Shown: positions 29,443 through 42,684 of the stretch, piece after piece
How the letters are laid out: each line of letters starts with the position of its first letter
Position numbering within the stretch: position 1 is the stretch's first letter
From: Prosopocoilus inquinatus
Lineage: Eukaryota; Arthropoda; Insecta; Coleoptera; Lucanidae
NCBI GenBank assembly: GCA_036172665.1
Contig: CM069873.1
Location: 47,834,001-47,898,000 of the forward strand
Length of the DNA: 64,000 bases
Direction: 5' to 3'
Notes under the pieces: generated by a model
Databases searched by the model: none
Told to the model about the DNA's origin: nothing
What the model saw: the letters and a program-made list of their open reading frames with translations, nothing else
Position numbers and translations under genes: made by a program

Positions 29443-30531
29443 TTTTTTTTGAAGATTTTAAATTCTAAAAACTGGTGACTGTATTGAATTTTTCATGAAA
29501 TATTAATCTGGAAGGTGTTTATTCATTTCTTTGTTTAGTTTGAGTTAAGAGAACTGTGAATTATCAAAATAAACGAGTCAACTAGTCAACTTCAATGATA
29601 GTAATGAAGATGATTGTTCGAACGACGCGACGGAAGGGCGGGTTTTAAGAAATGTGTTGTCTGTGATACCATGAAACAATGATTCAGGTAGACTGTTTGA
29701 ATCACGGACCACGTTCATGAATCATCAAAATAAACGTGCCACAATTACATAAGATAAGAATGAAGATGATGGACATTGTTCGGGGCCAATTGAAAGACTT
29801 ATTATAGAAAGTAAAATATAGTACACAAAAGAGTTATCTGCAATTATGGTAAAAAAATGGTATCGATTAAGAGTTATTAATTTTTACTTTCAACTGCAGT
29901 TGATTCGACAACAGTATTGGAATTTTTAACGCACAAGACAATTATTGATACATCGTTCTCATCACTATAAAAAATTATTCATTTAATTATTTCGTTTTAT
30001 AATGTTAATATTTTATTTTCACTTTCTTAGTAAATTTGATTTTACAGGTTAATTTTATTTTTTATGGTAACCAAGTAAACGATAAATTACGGAAATAGAC
30101 CCGTAATATTTTACGGACTGGTATGAAAGACCTGTAAAATTTTACAGGCTTGTAGAAAAGGAGATTTTCTGTTTATATCACTATAACTAAGTTTAGCTAG
30201 AATAACGCCTTGAATAATAAGGAAACGTTTTCATAAAAGAATTAAAATAATTTAATTAAAAATCGCTGTGTGAAGGTGAAAATAAGTTTGTACGCGATAC
30301 GCTTTAAAATTAATCTTTACTGGGCTCACTGGATTATGCGGCTTCCTCAGCGTAGTTTCTGCAATATTAAGTAGCTTTTACAGACTCGTGACTCGTTTAT
30401 TTTGATGATTTATCACAGTTCCCTTAACTCAAAATAAACAAAGAATTGAGCAAACACATTCTAGATTAAAATTTTACGGAAAATTCAATACAATTAGTAT
30501 TTTTTAGAATTTACGTTCACAAAAAACATCA
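29443..30531. repeat. Foldback element with about 140-bp inverted arms
   Basis: 29443-29580 is inverted at about 30376-30531 (for example TTTGTTTAGTTTGAGTTAAG against CTTAACTCAAAATAAACAAA). The interior includes a TTTTACAGG/CCTGTAAAATTTTACAGG segment (about 30045-30145) that also flanks the gypsy element at 48950-49020 and 58291-58365. Confidence 0.65.
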
Positions 30532-30821
30532 AAAAATTGTTTGTTTTAAAACGTAAAATATTATTACAGCTGATAACGATTTTTGTTAATTAATTTACCT
30601 TTAAATTCCTGCAACTTTTAATTAATGACTTTTTGTCAAACGACAAAAAATTTGTATATATTGAATGAAGACATTTTATAAGCCAATTAGAATTTTTTGT
30701 AAAAATACTGCAATTTTAACATGAAATTACAACTTTATAAACTACAACTTACTATATTTCATGATCATAAACTATGACCGATACCGATTAAAACTTATCG
30801 CACACGACCGTTCATTTTGAC

Positions 30822-31478
30822 TAGAGACCCTCTAGTTAGAGTCAGATTGGCGCACATTTTTAATTAATTCCGCCATATTTCAGACAAAATGTGTTTAAGC
30901 CAATCATAAGAGAGAATGGAAGTGCAGTATGGCCCCCTTCACTTGAATTTGACTTGAAAATAAAATAAGCAAGCAAGTTTAGGAAATGTCAATTTGATCA
31001 GAATTTGATACTGACGGAATTTTTTTGCTGAAAAAGGTTAAGTAATATAAGGTACTAAATCGACACACTTCGTGTTCAGGTAGCGACATTAGTGATTTCT
31101 TCTAACTATCCTTGTTGCACAATAATGTCATCTAGGGATAAGAAAAACACAGCCAAAAGTTTGTGTCACAAATGTCAATTTATTGTGATTGCGTAGAATA
31201 AGCTAACCTATTACATTTTTGGCTAGACCTTCGGTCATAAACTACTACCATCGTAGTAAACAGAATTCCCTAAGAGTGTTGTTTTCCTTGTTGCTCTTGC
31301 GACATTTGTATTTGTTATTGGTGTTACACAATAAACTCATCATGGGAATGGAATGGTGTTACCTGAACACATACATGTGTTGATTTGGTGACCTTAAGGT
31401 AATATTGTCAATGTCAGTAAGGGAACTTTGTTGCTGAAAAATGGCTGATTCTGCGAAACAGTAACTAGAGGGTCTCTA
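30822..31478. mobile_element. hAT-type MITE (657 bp)
   Basis: Starts TAGAGACCCTCTAGTTA and ends with its exact inverse TAACTAGAGGGTCTCTA. Flanked by exact 8-bp duplications ATTTTGAC (30814-30821 and 31479-31486). No coding region. The TAGAGACC start resembles that of the full hAT at 892, but the rest differs. Confidence 0.9.
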
Positions 31479-31486
31479 ATTTTGAC

Positions 31487-33045
31487 ATTTTGGGCGCAAT
31501 ATCATAGTTCGGTAGTTATACTCATTATCATTCTTACGAGCGTTGCCATGGCTACACTTTGCGTGGATAGTAAACGTACAGTCGCGATAAAAGTAATCGA
31601 GACCGATTGACGGTTCTGTAACCATCACTAACAGCGTCATTAAGAGCGCAGTAAGCTTACAGCGGTCTCGATTAGGATGATCGCGTCTATACATTAAATA
31701 TTGGTTTTCGTACTGTGATTCGTACTTATCGTTGATTCTCGTCTAGCGTAACCATGACAATGCCCAGACAATCCTAAGCCTGCTCATGATCGTTTGCTGA
31801 TGACCACAAATAGACGCTCATCATTGCTGTATACTATCGTGATCGTTGTTTAAGCAAAGGACATTATTGACCTCCCGGGCGCCCCCAAACTACTTAAATT
31901 ATTAAATTTCCAGTTACCAATAATTAGAAATTCATTTGTAAGTAATTGTATTCAGATAGCAGCAATTTATAATTCATTGTCATTGGCCTTGTACACAGTT
32001 GTTACAGGATGGTACATAAATTTAATAACTCCATACTGACATGAAATACACAAAAGAGTTGCAGAAGACAAAAAAAAATGTGGATCGTAAAAATATTTTC
32101 AACTATAAGTACAGTGTCCTAAAAAAGGATAACATAAATAAACGATAAAAATTGTGACAAAATTTTTACGTAGGGTATTTTCGGGAATCCGCCACAATAG
32201 CTAACTTCCTTATTTGCATTTTTACGAACTAACTTCAATTACGGAAGTTTCAGGAGCTCTCTTACTCGATTTTTCTGTACCATCAGAAAATTAAATTTTC
32301 GAGATATACAATTGTTTTCAACTTTTTTAAATGGAACGTTCGTTTTTTCTTATCGCATCGTATTCAGGATATCAAATGAATTACATCTCTCAAATATTAT
32401 CTCCCAAAGCCTACTAAGTTATAAATGCTTTAATATTCATAGTGTTTTCGGTAAATGGGTACAATAGTTAAATTTTTTATTTGCAATTTCACCAAGTAGC
32501 TTAAATTAGAAAAGTTTCAGGACTGCATCACAGTAGCCTTAATATTTTTCCTAGGAAATTAAAGTTTAGAATGATTGTTGTACACTGACAATTGTTAAAA
32601 AAATTATATTTCTGGAAAATATCAATAGGCTCTTTCAAAGTTTACCCTCCCACACTACCACATAAATCAATCCAATAACGCTATTACAGTGAAATTTGAA
32701 TATTTAGAAAGACAAAAGTTTTATTGTATGTCGATTTTTAAATTTCGCTATTATACCGTTATTTGAACGCTTTGAATGGAGTGCCATTGTTTTGAGTGGG
32801 GTGGCATTGTAGACAACAGATTAGTTGTTACTTTCCATTTCTGACACAATTTCAGTTTCTGGTTGAAACTCTTTTCAAAGTATCGTTCATAAAAGAGACT
32901 GTTCTGCGTCGGCTGTTCTTCACTTGTATAAAACATTAAAAAAAAAAAAAAACACCAAAATTGATTAGAAAAAAACGTGTATTTTTTTTAAATGCCATTA
33001 GGGGTGCCTATGGAAAATACATTTTATGTCATTGCTTGATTCATA
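31487..33045. other. No gene recognised; dispersed repeat
   Basis: 32090-32720 shares blocks with 38800-39700 (for example CAAAGCCTACTA and TAGCTAACTT), suggesting a decayed repeat family. Nothing else supported. Confidence 0.4.
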
Positions 33046-33047
33046 TA

Positions 33048-34791
33048 CAGGTTGTCCCGGAGCTCCGTAAAAGTTCCATAACTTTCTTGTTATTCTAGGT
33101 ATCGACTCGATTCTTTTTCTGTATAATAGGGGCGCTTCTATTGCACATTCTAAAATTATTTTCGTTTTTATACAGGGTGTATACAAGTATTATAAAAATA
33201 TTAAAGTTACGTTTTTTCTAAATTGAAACACCCCATTTTGACTATATTTTTGAATTCTACACTAAATTCTGCGTTAAATTTATTTGAGTCATTTTTACGT
33301 ATCAATCATACTTTTTGATGTGAATCATTTTTTTTGAAAATTCCCGGATGCAAGGTTCCATTCAAAAATTTGTAACTTCTAAACCACTAACTAAAACTCA
33401 ACCGATTTTTTTTCAGTCAATGTCAAGGCTGTGGCTAATCGTTTTATATCAAGCCGAGTCGTGAAGGGATGTTTCAAGCCTCGCTACAATTTTTTTAATA
33501 TGAGTAATTATAAATAATAAAAACTCCATTTTTCAAATAGAACACCTGTGTATTTTCATTTCACCATTCAATAGCATTTTTGACAAGCTTTTCAATGATA
33601 TATATAGTTTGTAGGGTCAAATTCTGATATTCGACGAGTTATTGAGAAAATAGTAATTTTTAGATGTAAATATTTAACAAAACACTGAAAGTTTGTAGTA
33701 GGCTGGTGTCAAAATGAAAATCGATTAAAATTTCATTGGTTTAATATTTTATTCGCTATGCATGATTATCCGCGATCGATCAGTAAGACTGCGGCTTTAA
33801 TTTCAAAATTATCGTCCCAGTTCGCGTGAATTAGAAGTTCTCTTGATGATTAATGAAAATTCTAACTTAAGTACTAGGGAAATTTCAAGAGAAACTGATT
33901 TATATGTCAGTTTCAAATTTTAACTTGAATACTCGGGGAATTTTAAAAGAAACTGACTTGTATGTCAGTTTCTCCCGAGTACTCATCAAGAGAATCATCA
34001 AGACAACTTCTAATTTACGCGAACTGGAAGGATAATTTTGAAATTAAAGCCGCAGTCCTACTGATTGATCGCGGATAATCATGCACAGCTGATAAAATAT
34101 TAAACCAATAAAATTCGCACTTTTTGACACAGTGCATCCGTAACTGGTGCGACGTTGGTTGAAAATTTTAATCGCTTTTCATTTTGGCACCAAACTACTA
34201 GAAACTTTCAGTTCTTTATTAAATATTTACATCTAAAAATTACTATTTTCTTAATAACTTGTCGAATATCAGAACTGGACTCTACAACGCTATGGAACGG
34301 TTTGAAAATATACAGTGTTCTATTTGAAAAAATGGAGTTTTTGTTATTTATAATTATTCATATTCAAAAAATCGTAGCAAGCCTTGGAACATCCCTTCAC
34401 GACTCGGCTTGATCTAGAAAGATTGGCCACAGCCTTGGCATTGACTGAAAGAAAATCGGTTGCATTATCTTTAGTGGTTTAGAAGTTACAAGTTTTGGAC
34501 TGGAACCTTGTATCCGGGAATATTCAAGAAAAAATTGACTCACATCAAAAAGTATGATTGATACGTAAAAATGACTCAAATAAATTTGACGTAGAATTTA
34601 GAGTAGAATTCAAAAATGAAGTCAAAATGGGGTGACGTAACATTAATATTTTTATAATACTTGGACACCGTGTATACAAACGAAAATAATTTTAGAAAGT
34701 GTAACAGCAACGCTTCTATTATGCAAACAAAAAAAAATCGAGTCGATACCTAAAATAGCAAAAAAAAAATACGGAACTCTGGGGCACCCTG
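33048..34791. mobile_element. Long snapback MITE, about 1.74 kb with arms of about 850 bp
   Basis: Starts CAGGTTGTCCCGGAGCTCCG and ends with the inverse CGGAACTCTGGGGCACCCTG, flanked by TA at both sides as in Tc1/mariner elements. Nearly the whole element folds back: for example 33050-33240 against 34600-34790, 33400-33480 against 34370-34450, 33740-33850 against 34000-34110, with the centre near 33925. No coding region recognised. Confidence 0.85.
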
Positions 34792-34964
34792 TATGTCCGT
34801 TCAAGGAGCTACCAGTGCATCATTTCTGACATCTAAAGGATCTGACCTAGAAATTTAATAGTTGTTGAAGTATACACTAGGGTCCCTAGATGTGATTGAC
34901 ATTCAACATGTCGAACAGGGTTCGGCAGAACAACGTCAATTCGTTAGTAATGTCAGATTTTATA

Positions 34965-35133
34965 AGTACAAAGTTTTTTTAATATCGAACCGGACACAAT
35001 TATGAAGGGAAAACACTCCTCGAAGCTATAAATTTTAGCGAAACGTTGAGTGTTTTCCCTTCATAATTCTGTCCGGTTCGAGATTAAAAAAACTTTGTAC
35101 TCACAATTTTCATCGGACAAGAACCAACTTCAA
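34965..35133 (+). mobile_element. 169-bp insert with hammerhead-like relict and 12-bp target duplication
   Basis: Flanked by exact 12-bp copies of TCAGATTTTATA (34953-34964 and 35134-35145). Nearly the whole insert folds: 34966-35016 pairs with 35047-35104 as a very long stem, ending in a small domain at 35011-35055. A diverged relative is inverted at about 38708-38783. No coding region. Inferred to be another hammerhead-type small retroelement, older or decayed. Confidence 0.65.
35011..35055 (+). ncRNA. Hammerhead-like relict
   Basis: Stem I ACACTC/GAGTGT, then CTCGA where a hammerhead needs CTGANGA (two bases short), stem II GCTA/TAGC with loop TAAATTT, then GAAAC and the triplet GTT. The layout is right but the catalytic core is incomplete, so it should not cut. 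Confidence 0.45.
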
Positions 35134-35750
35134 TCAGATTTTATAGTTGGCTGACGTAACTTGATATGCGTTTCCCGTGGGTTAGAAAGAATATAACATA
35201 GTATTGCTATATTGTAAACGATTCGGAGCATAGCAAAATGGCGGAATTGACATTGTACTGCCGAACCCATGTTAAATGTCAATCACATCTAGGGACCCTG
35301 GTATACACGAATGGTGCTAAGGCATCAATTATATTTAGCCACCCCTTATGGTATTTAAAAAAAAACACACGTTATAAACACTGCAATAAATTGTGCCCGA
35401 TTTTGATAGTTGCTTACTAATATCTTGCAGAAATTTTGAAGAAGAATACCGGCTTAACGAAGCAGTTTTGAATATAAACAAATTTAGTTAAATCGTCTCC
35501 TTTTGAGCTCAGGAACCTGTCCACGGAATTTACGGACACTCGTATATACGTCTAACATGAAAGGGCTTTATTAAAAAAATACGTCGTTATAAGAAAAGTA
35601 CACTAGAGATTTTTTCGCTTAAAGCAAGAATGTGTTCTGTAAAAGTACTATGCAGTAAATTTAACTGTGATTTTATTATTAATATTGTAATATTTTAATA
35701 AAAAAATATTATTTTTAGCTTTATCGAAATTTAAGTGTAAATTGAAAACC

Positions 35751-35914
35751 ATACTCTGTTCACGCTAAGAACATAGCAGGAATATCATTCACTCTCCCTC
35801 CAATCGCCCGATAAGTCCAGTGTTGTTAAGAATTAAACAGTCTACGCAACGCGCTAGCGTTCGCGGGTGAGGGACAGTATACGATACTATGTTCTTAGCG
35901 TGAACAAAGTATAG
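35751..35914. mobile_element. Short MITE with 26-bp terminal inverted repeats
   Basis: ATACTCTGTTCACGCTAAGA at the left is the inverse of TCTTAGCGTGAACAAAGTAT at the right with one mismatch. The 110-bp interior has no coding potential. Superfamily unclear. Confidence 0.75.
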
Positions 35915-36960
35915 TCATTGGACATTTCTAACCTAAAGCTAAATTTTGTATTTGCTTAGTTTCATGTCTCATTTATTAAAGTTTTTTCATCGGCAAACTA
36001 TATAACTTAGATTAATTAGTTAATTAATTAGAGAAAATCCTTGGCATATAATATGAAAAAAGAGGGCCCAGATATGCCTGTTACTATTTGATATTTTTTT
36101 GCATCCTGTACTATAATTTGTTTGCAGAAATGTATAAAAAAAATCATGTGCGTCCCCTCCTATTGCATAACATTGCAACTTATTCATTACAGTTTCATGA
36201 CTAAGAGTCGAATACAAAATTATAAAAACCTTACAAATGTAATATTTTTGTAATGAAGTATTCTAAAGTTAATACGAAGAAACGATATTTTACAAAATAA
36301 AAGAAATGAATGTACAATGAATGACTAAACCATAACCTTTTTGTGTTAATGTCGACAACTATCCTTCTGAAAGTAGAATGTTTATTTATAAATCCGAGTT
36401 AATGTAACGGCAGAATGTGCGGAGGAATTATGCTCGCTAATAAATTAATGTTTTGATTTGCCATGAACAGTGGCGATGTGGTGTTCATTCAATTCCGAGA
36501 ACGTTACCGACTCTTTCACAGCAAGGCCTTAAATACACATATATTTAAATTACACACGCAATTAATATCTAATTAATATCTAACTGGACGCCAGCTCGGA
36601 CAATGGACCAACTCGCTTTTCTTGAAAGCTCCTTATGATACGTTATTCGCCATAATTGAGCATTTGTAATCATCGATGCATAGCTCATTACGAGCCTATT
36701 AGTCTCCGTAACGGGTTCCGCTTTTCTATGCAAAATTATGGCTTGCCGTAGATCCTCTTTCTTCCTTTCTTCCAAACATCAATCCTATGTACCCATACTA
36801 CCGCCATTGTTTATATTTTTATTGCCACTTTCTAAAGTAATTTAGATGATTTAAACAATTTACCTGGCAACCATTATGTTTTCATGCCGGATTCAATAAA
36901 CAACCTTTAGAATTAATTTACATATGCAATCACTCAACTAAAAGCACTAATAACATTTAT

Positions 36961-37190
36961 GGTGAGTTTATACAGTAACTAACACTAACAACTAATGTTA
37001 GTAATTAATCTTTTAGGGCCGTTTTCTCGGTTATAGTTGAACGTTTATTCCCATTGTAACAATTATAAAAATAATTGTTCCTATGGGAATAAATTGAAGA
37101 TTAAAGGTAAACTATGACTGAGAAAATGGCCCTAAAAAATTAATTGGTAAACGTTAGTTGTTAGTGTTAGTTACTGCATAAACCCACTAT
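36961..37190. mobile_element. Palindromic MITE (about 230 bp)
   Basis: Left arm with GTAACTAACACTAACAACTA and GGGCCGTTTTCTC is inverted in the right arm (GAGAAAATGGCCC, TAGTTGTTAGTGTTAGTTAC). The central part (TTCCCATTGTAACAATTAT) resembles the centre of 41909-42049. Confidence 0.75.
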
Positions 37191-38700
37191 TAGAGACAGC
37201 GTTATTAGGCTTTAATAAAGTATTTTTCAGCAATGTGCAGTACATTCAGGTAAATTTTTGAACACGTCTTAGTAAGAATGCAAATTGACGAGATTCGACA
37301 ACCAATAAATACAAAAACTTTTACCGAAGATCCGGTTACGCCTGACCTAATAACACTTCTCAGTGCCACTTTCTCGACATTAACCAAGAATAACTGAAAC
37401 GTTGTGTATGTTTCTTAAACTTTCTTAAGTCACTTTCAACCGTTTACAAATTTAATAGACCTATCGTATCTTATTGTGCACACACATCTGACTCTTTTCC
37501 AAGTTTATAATTACAATAATATCACCGCTATTACCGCTAGTTCATAGAAAATTATTTTTCTCTAGAATTATTCATCAAACAATATTGTTCGAATAATCCC
37601 TAACATTTTAGCTTGAAAAATTATTTTGAAAATTTGAGCTTTTATTCAAAATAATGTAGTGTTCTAAACTAAATTTACATTTTCTTGTAGGGTCTTTTTG
37701 TTACTTTTTGTTATTACTTTGTTACTTGAGTGTACCAGTCATCGATGAAAAACTTGAATTTTGAAATAAATATTTATTTAAATTTGCTAATATTTGACGG
37801 TAAACCTGAAATCTTTTTTATGTATTCTTAACATACGAAGCGGTCCCGATAAAACGTGCCAAATTTAAACAGGTAACTTAGTTTATGTAAAGGAATGAAA
37901 AAGTTTTCTCTCGCGTCCATCCGTTTGTGAAGTGAGGAAAAATGGAGTTAGAATGTTTACCATGTAAATGTAGGAGTATAACGTATACTTGTTGGAGTAC
38001 ACTGAGAAAAATGTAAATTAAAATCCGTGTTGTAAAAAAATTACAGTTAATAATAGAATAAATTGTTTTAAAAATAGCAAAATCGTTTAAGTAAAGCTAG
38101 TAAATATTATATATAGTATACCGGCTGTTTCAAATTGGGTGTGCACTGAAGGGATCTCCTAAACCGTAAGAGATACAAATTCGGTTAAATGGAAGAAAAG
38201 TTGCATGAATCAATTCCTAATTCATATCCATTGACAGAATGATTTTTTTCTCACTTCTTCTTGAGTTATTAATAAAAATGTGAAAAAATCTATTTTCTTT
38301 TTCTCTCTGTATCTCTTTTATTATACATAATTTTGAAATTCTGATTTAACTTTATACAGGCGATATTTTTTCGATAGCATTTTTTCTCCTAATTACAGTG
38401 ATATATCACACTTAATAGTTGATATTAATTTGAAGCTTAAATAATTCAGATTTTATATGAAAATTTTATTTAATACATAATTTCAAATTTTTGGTTCATT
38501 CTCTTATCTTTGTATTATTCTAATCGATAGCATTTTTTCTGGTAATTTCAGTGAGTGTAATACTTAATACCTTTTTTCAAATAAAGTTGGAATATGACAA
38601 AAAAACTGGTATAGTTTCGTCATGTTTTCTCAATAAGTAAATTTATTCCTAACCACTTTTTTATTTGTTAAGTATTATTAGATTTATTAAGTATTATTAT
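37191..38700. other. No gene or element recognised
   Basis: AT-rich, short open frames only. Confidence 0.45.
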
Positions 38701-38707
38701 TATTACA

Positions 38708-38783
38708 AAGTTTTTTTAATCTCAAACCGGACAGAAAAATGAAGAGAACACACTCAACGTTTCGTTTGAATTTTTGCGAAGAA
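38708..38783 (-). repeat. Relative of the 34965-35133 insert
   Basis: Minus strand carries GAAACGTTGAGTGTG and TGTCCGGTTTGAGATT, matching the right half of that insert. Only one arm is clear. Confidence 0.6.
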
Positions 38784-40331
38784 ACTTATTTTGGAAAAGT
38801 TTCTGTACAAATTTCAACATTTTTTTATCATCACATCGCATTTAGGCCCTCAAAATAATTATGTCTAAAATATTATCTACCAAAGCCTACTATTTTTTTA
38901 TTATTTTGTAAATAAATCTTGGTGATCAAGAAAAATGTCTGCAATAGCTATACGATACGATTTCCTGCGAAAAAATATACAATTTATTTTTTTTAATTTA
39001 GATCTGTAAGATACTCTCAGAAGTAGCTGCTACTTCTGAGAGACTGATGTAAATAGAGAAAAAAGTTCAAAGAAACTTATATCCACAAATCACCTGTTTT
39101 TATGTTTAATGAATTTATTAAAATTATGAAATTTAAAATTATAGTTTTAATTTAATTTATAATGTTGAAGTAAAGGTAGAAAAATATCATTTAAGCATGT
39201 GTACAGGATATTCGCAGGAAATCGTATCGATAGTTAGAAAATATTTTTTTAGAGACGAACCTGACATTCTAAACGCGATTCAGTCATAAAAAGCTGATAT
39301 TACGTTAAAAAAACAAAAACAATTGAAAATCTCAAACAGTCATTTGTTTTTCCGTTACTGTCATAAAATTGAACGGAGAAGTCCTGAAACTTTCCTAATT
39401 TGAAAGTTAGCTATTATAGACATTTTCCTTGATCATGAAAATTTATTTACCAAATAATAAAAAAATAGTTCACTTTGTAAGAAAATATAATAAACATAAT
39501 TAATTTAACGCGATGCGCTGATAAAAACCATTACGTTTTATTAAAAATTTAAAAATAATTGAAAATCTCACAAATTTGATAGTCATGTCTTTCCGATATT
39601 TCCATAAAATTGAGCAGGAAATGTCCTGAAAGTTTTCTAATATAAGTTACTTCGTAAAAATTCAAATTGAAAGTTAGCTATTATTGCGGCTTCCCGTGAA
39701 CTGTATACATATACCGGATGGAAAGTTTCAAACCCGAACATAGCAAACTTGTATTGAAAACTATGTTTCTGTGAATTGCTGCTCGCCATTTGAAGATCCA
39801 AAAATGGCAATGGTATTAAAGAAAAGAGAAAATTATGGACAATATTATGGTGTTAAAATTATTCCTAAATATTAATACTTTCGGAACATAAATAATTTTT
39901 TTAAACGAAAAATTTAGTCGCCTATATCAGGTTTGAAATTTTCAGTTGTTTCAATTAATGGAAAATAATTTAACGTCAGTCAAAAAGCATTATGAAATAT
40001 TGTACAGAGCAAATAATAAAAACGACACTCTTGTCGTCTAAGTTACAACAATTCTTACTTTATTAGGATGATAATTGTATTCTACGTCATTGCATACAAA
40101 AATACAGTTGTTTCTGATACTATCAATAAATTTGAACTGATGCCATGGACAATCAATACCGACACATGTCGATACTAAATCAGTTTTAAATTCAATTGTA
40201 CTAAGAATTAAGTAAGTTTCACACAGTTCAAAATAAGTAACACACAAATGTAAAGAATACAAAAAAAAAAAAACATCAATCCTAACAGTTTTTTATCGTC
40301 AGTATGCTACACAGATGAATGGAAGTAGTAG

Positions 40332-40417
40332 GAATAGGCCGATTCTGGAACCTCCTCCGACCTTGACCAATAAAATTCAAGGTCAAGGTCGGAGGAGGTT
40401 CCAGAATCGGCCTATTC
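40332..40417. repeat. 37-bp perfect-looking inverted repeat
   Basis: 40332-40368 and 40381-40417 are reverse complements (CCGATTCTGGAACCTCC...), separated by 12 bases. Parts of the arm recur in direct orientation near 40470. Confidence 0.85.
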
Positions 40418-40620
40418 TTGACGTGACCTCACCATGACCTTCAAGTTCAAGGCCATGACCTTGAGGTGGAGGTTCCAGAATCGGCCTATTCCTGGCGTTA
40501 CCTTACCATAATCTTCATGGTCAAAGATCATGACCTTGAAGTGACTTCAATGATAAGGTTATGTCAAGGTTGGAGGGACCTCCAGGTGACCTTGAAGTGA
40601 CCTTCAGCGTGACTGCCCTT
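40360..40620. repeat. Degenerate repeat cluster of TGACCTTGAA / TCAAGGTCA
   Basis: At least seven copies or near-copies of TGACCTT(C/G)A or its inverse within 260 bp. TCAAGGTCA is the known binding half-site of FTZ-F1/ERR-type nuclear receptors, but a minisatellite origin is at least as likely. Confidence 0.6.
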
Positions 40621-41908
40621 CTGCAAGGTTACAGCTTCCCTCCCACCTCCCAAGTGTTTGTAGGCCTTATATGCCTATCTATGCAGTTAAATTTATTTTC
40701 AGTATGATTTTGTTGCGACTGAAATTAAATCTGGAAGCTCCTCCGACCAAACATTTCCCTCTCATTGAGGAGGTTAGAAAATCACTTTTCTTTTCAATGT
40801 CATTGATTGGACATTGAGCAAATGTTGCGAAATTGACATATCTCTGAAAATGGTTTCATTCAAGATCCAGGTCTCAGGAGATCCCAGAATCGATCTATTC
40901 CCGACATGACCTCCGGAATGTTGCAGAAACGGTGAGAATAAATTCAGTTGGTGTACCACCGTGAAGCTTACAACTAAAGAAGCAATTCGTTGCTGAGTTG
41001 AGGGAAATACTTGTAATTGAAGCAATAGTTCGTTAGTTATACCGTATGATTTCTTAAATTTTAGATAAAGGGATGCAGTGGAAAGCAAAACATATTATGA
41101 TAAATACCTCAAAAATAAAAATTTACTGTAGAATTTCCCAAAACTTCTTTAGTTTTGATTGTAGGTTTGCTCTTTCCTCATTTCCTTCCCATGCTATTAT
41201 CCTCTACGGCTAAATTTAAATATTCATGGCTAATCTTTATCTAAAATTTAAGAAATCATGTGGTATATCCCATAATAAAAATCGATTTAATAAAGCTGTC
41301 TTTCGAATGAGTCCAAGGAAAAAAATAAATTAGAACGAGGTGTGGAAACAGTATTCCCGAGGTTTTAAAACAAATACATTATAAGTCTTTTTGTGTCGAT
41401 ATGATTCCCCGCGTAATCACATTTGAAATAGATATAAAAATATTAATTTTTTTTTAATAATGTAGTCAGACAATGATGCAATTACGAACGAATTAGTTAT
41501 GTATGGAATTAATAATATTAATTTTTGTTGAATAATGTAATCAGACAATGATGCAATTACGAACTAATTAGTTATGTATGCAATTAATAAGATAATGTTC
41601 GATATAAGTATGCATAAGTGTGAAATTAAAACGCGTTTATATTATGAAGTTAATTTTTGAAAATATTGATGACCAAATAGGGTTAATTTATTCAACAGCA
41701 ATCATTTGAAAATTTAGTTTATGAAATAACGAGTGTTCGTAGTATTCTTATTCTTATTATGGTGAAACTTGAATGCCTGTTTATAATAAATAAAAAACAC
41801 ACATTTTGGTGCTTGTGATGCATTCTTATGTAATTTTGGGAAGCAGAACTGAAAAAACATCATCAGATTTGGTTTGTCGGGTCTAGTTTCCGAGACACGA
41901 CGTATTCA

Positions 41909-42049
41909 CCTTAGACCCGGTCTTTTCATCTATGAGTAACTTTAACCGTTGATTAATTCCTATAGAAACAATTGTCTCTATAATTGTAACTATGGGAATA
42001 AATCAACGATTAAAGTTACTCGGAGATGAAAAGACCGGACCTTAGTCTC
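41909..42049. mobile_element. Palindromic MITE
   Basis: CCGGTCTTTTCATCT at the left is inverted as AGATGAAAAGACCGG at the right, and the arms extend through GAGTAACTTTAA and AATCAACG to the centre. Confidence 0.75.
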
Positions 42050-42684
42050 TGAATAAATAACTGTTTTCGTATAAACGTTCTATTTTCTTGAATATTATGA
42101 CAAATATGACAATAACCTGATTTACGTCACCGCATTTTTGATCAAGCATACGTATGGTTCAGATAATACGACATGAAAAATTAAAAAGATGTGATTGAAT
42201 ACAGGATATCCCAAAGTGCGATCTAGGGCAGCTTTCACTTCACTATCTTTGCAGTCATGTCATAAAATTTTCGCAAGTGAATCAAATCGATACTTCGTAT
42301 TCAACTTCGCGACAATATTCATTATTCAAACTGCAATTTGAGCTTGGTTATATGTGTCAGATGTCGGAGAATCTTAACCACCGATCACTGAAGTTGATCT
42401 TAACCTAAAAGAATGCCACGCAAAATCATGGGTAAAATAAAATCATGGGTAAAATAAACACGAGAAATCGCAACCTAACCACAACTGTCAGTGTGACTGT
42501 CAGTTAAAAAACCGGATATTTTATGCGCGGCAGAATATTTATACGTGACGTAAAAATTATTTTTTATTTGTTTTCATTTTATACGCAGCAGAGTAAACAT
42601 ATGTATGTAATAACTCAAAATGATAAACTTATAGATTTTTTTATTATTTTAACTTGAAGGCTTCCGCGACCGTCGTCCATCGTT

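Larger units (their letters stand above)
34878..35300. mobile_element. hAT-type MITE (423 bp) with nested insert
   Basis: Starts TAGGGTCCCTAGATGTGATT and ends with the inverse form CTAGGGACCCTG. Flanked by exact 8-bp duplications GTATACAC (34870-34877 and 35301-35308). Contains the 169-bp insert 34965-35133. Confidence 0.9.

Noticed and set aside
40774..41088. 104-codon minus-strand frame
   Set aside because: No domain or codon pattern that separates it from chance in this AT-rich DNA.
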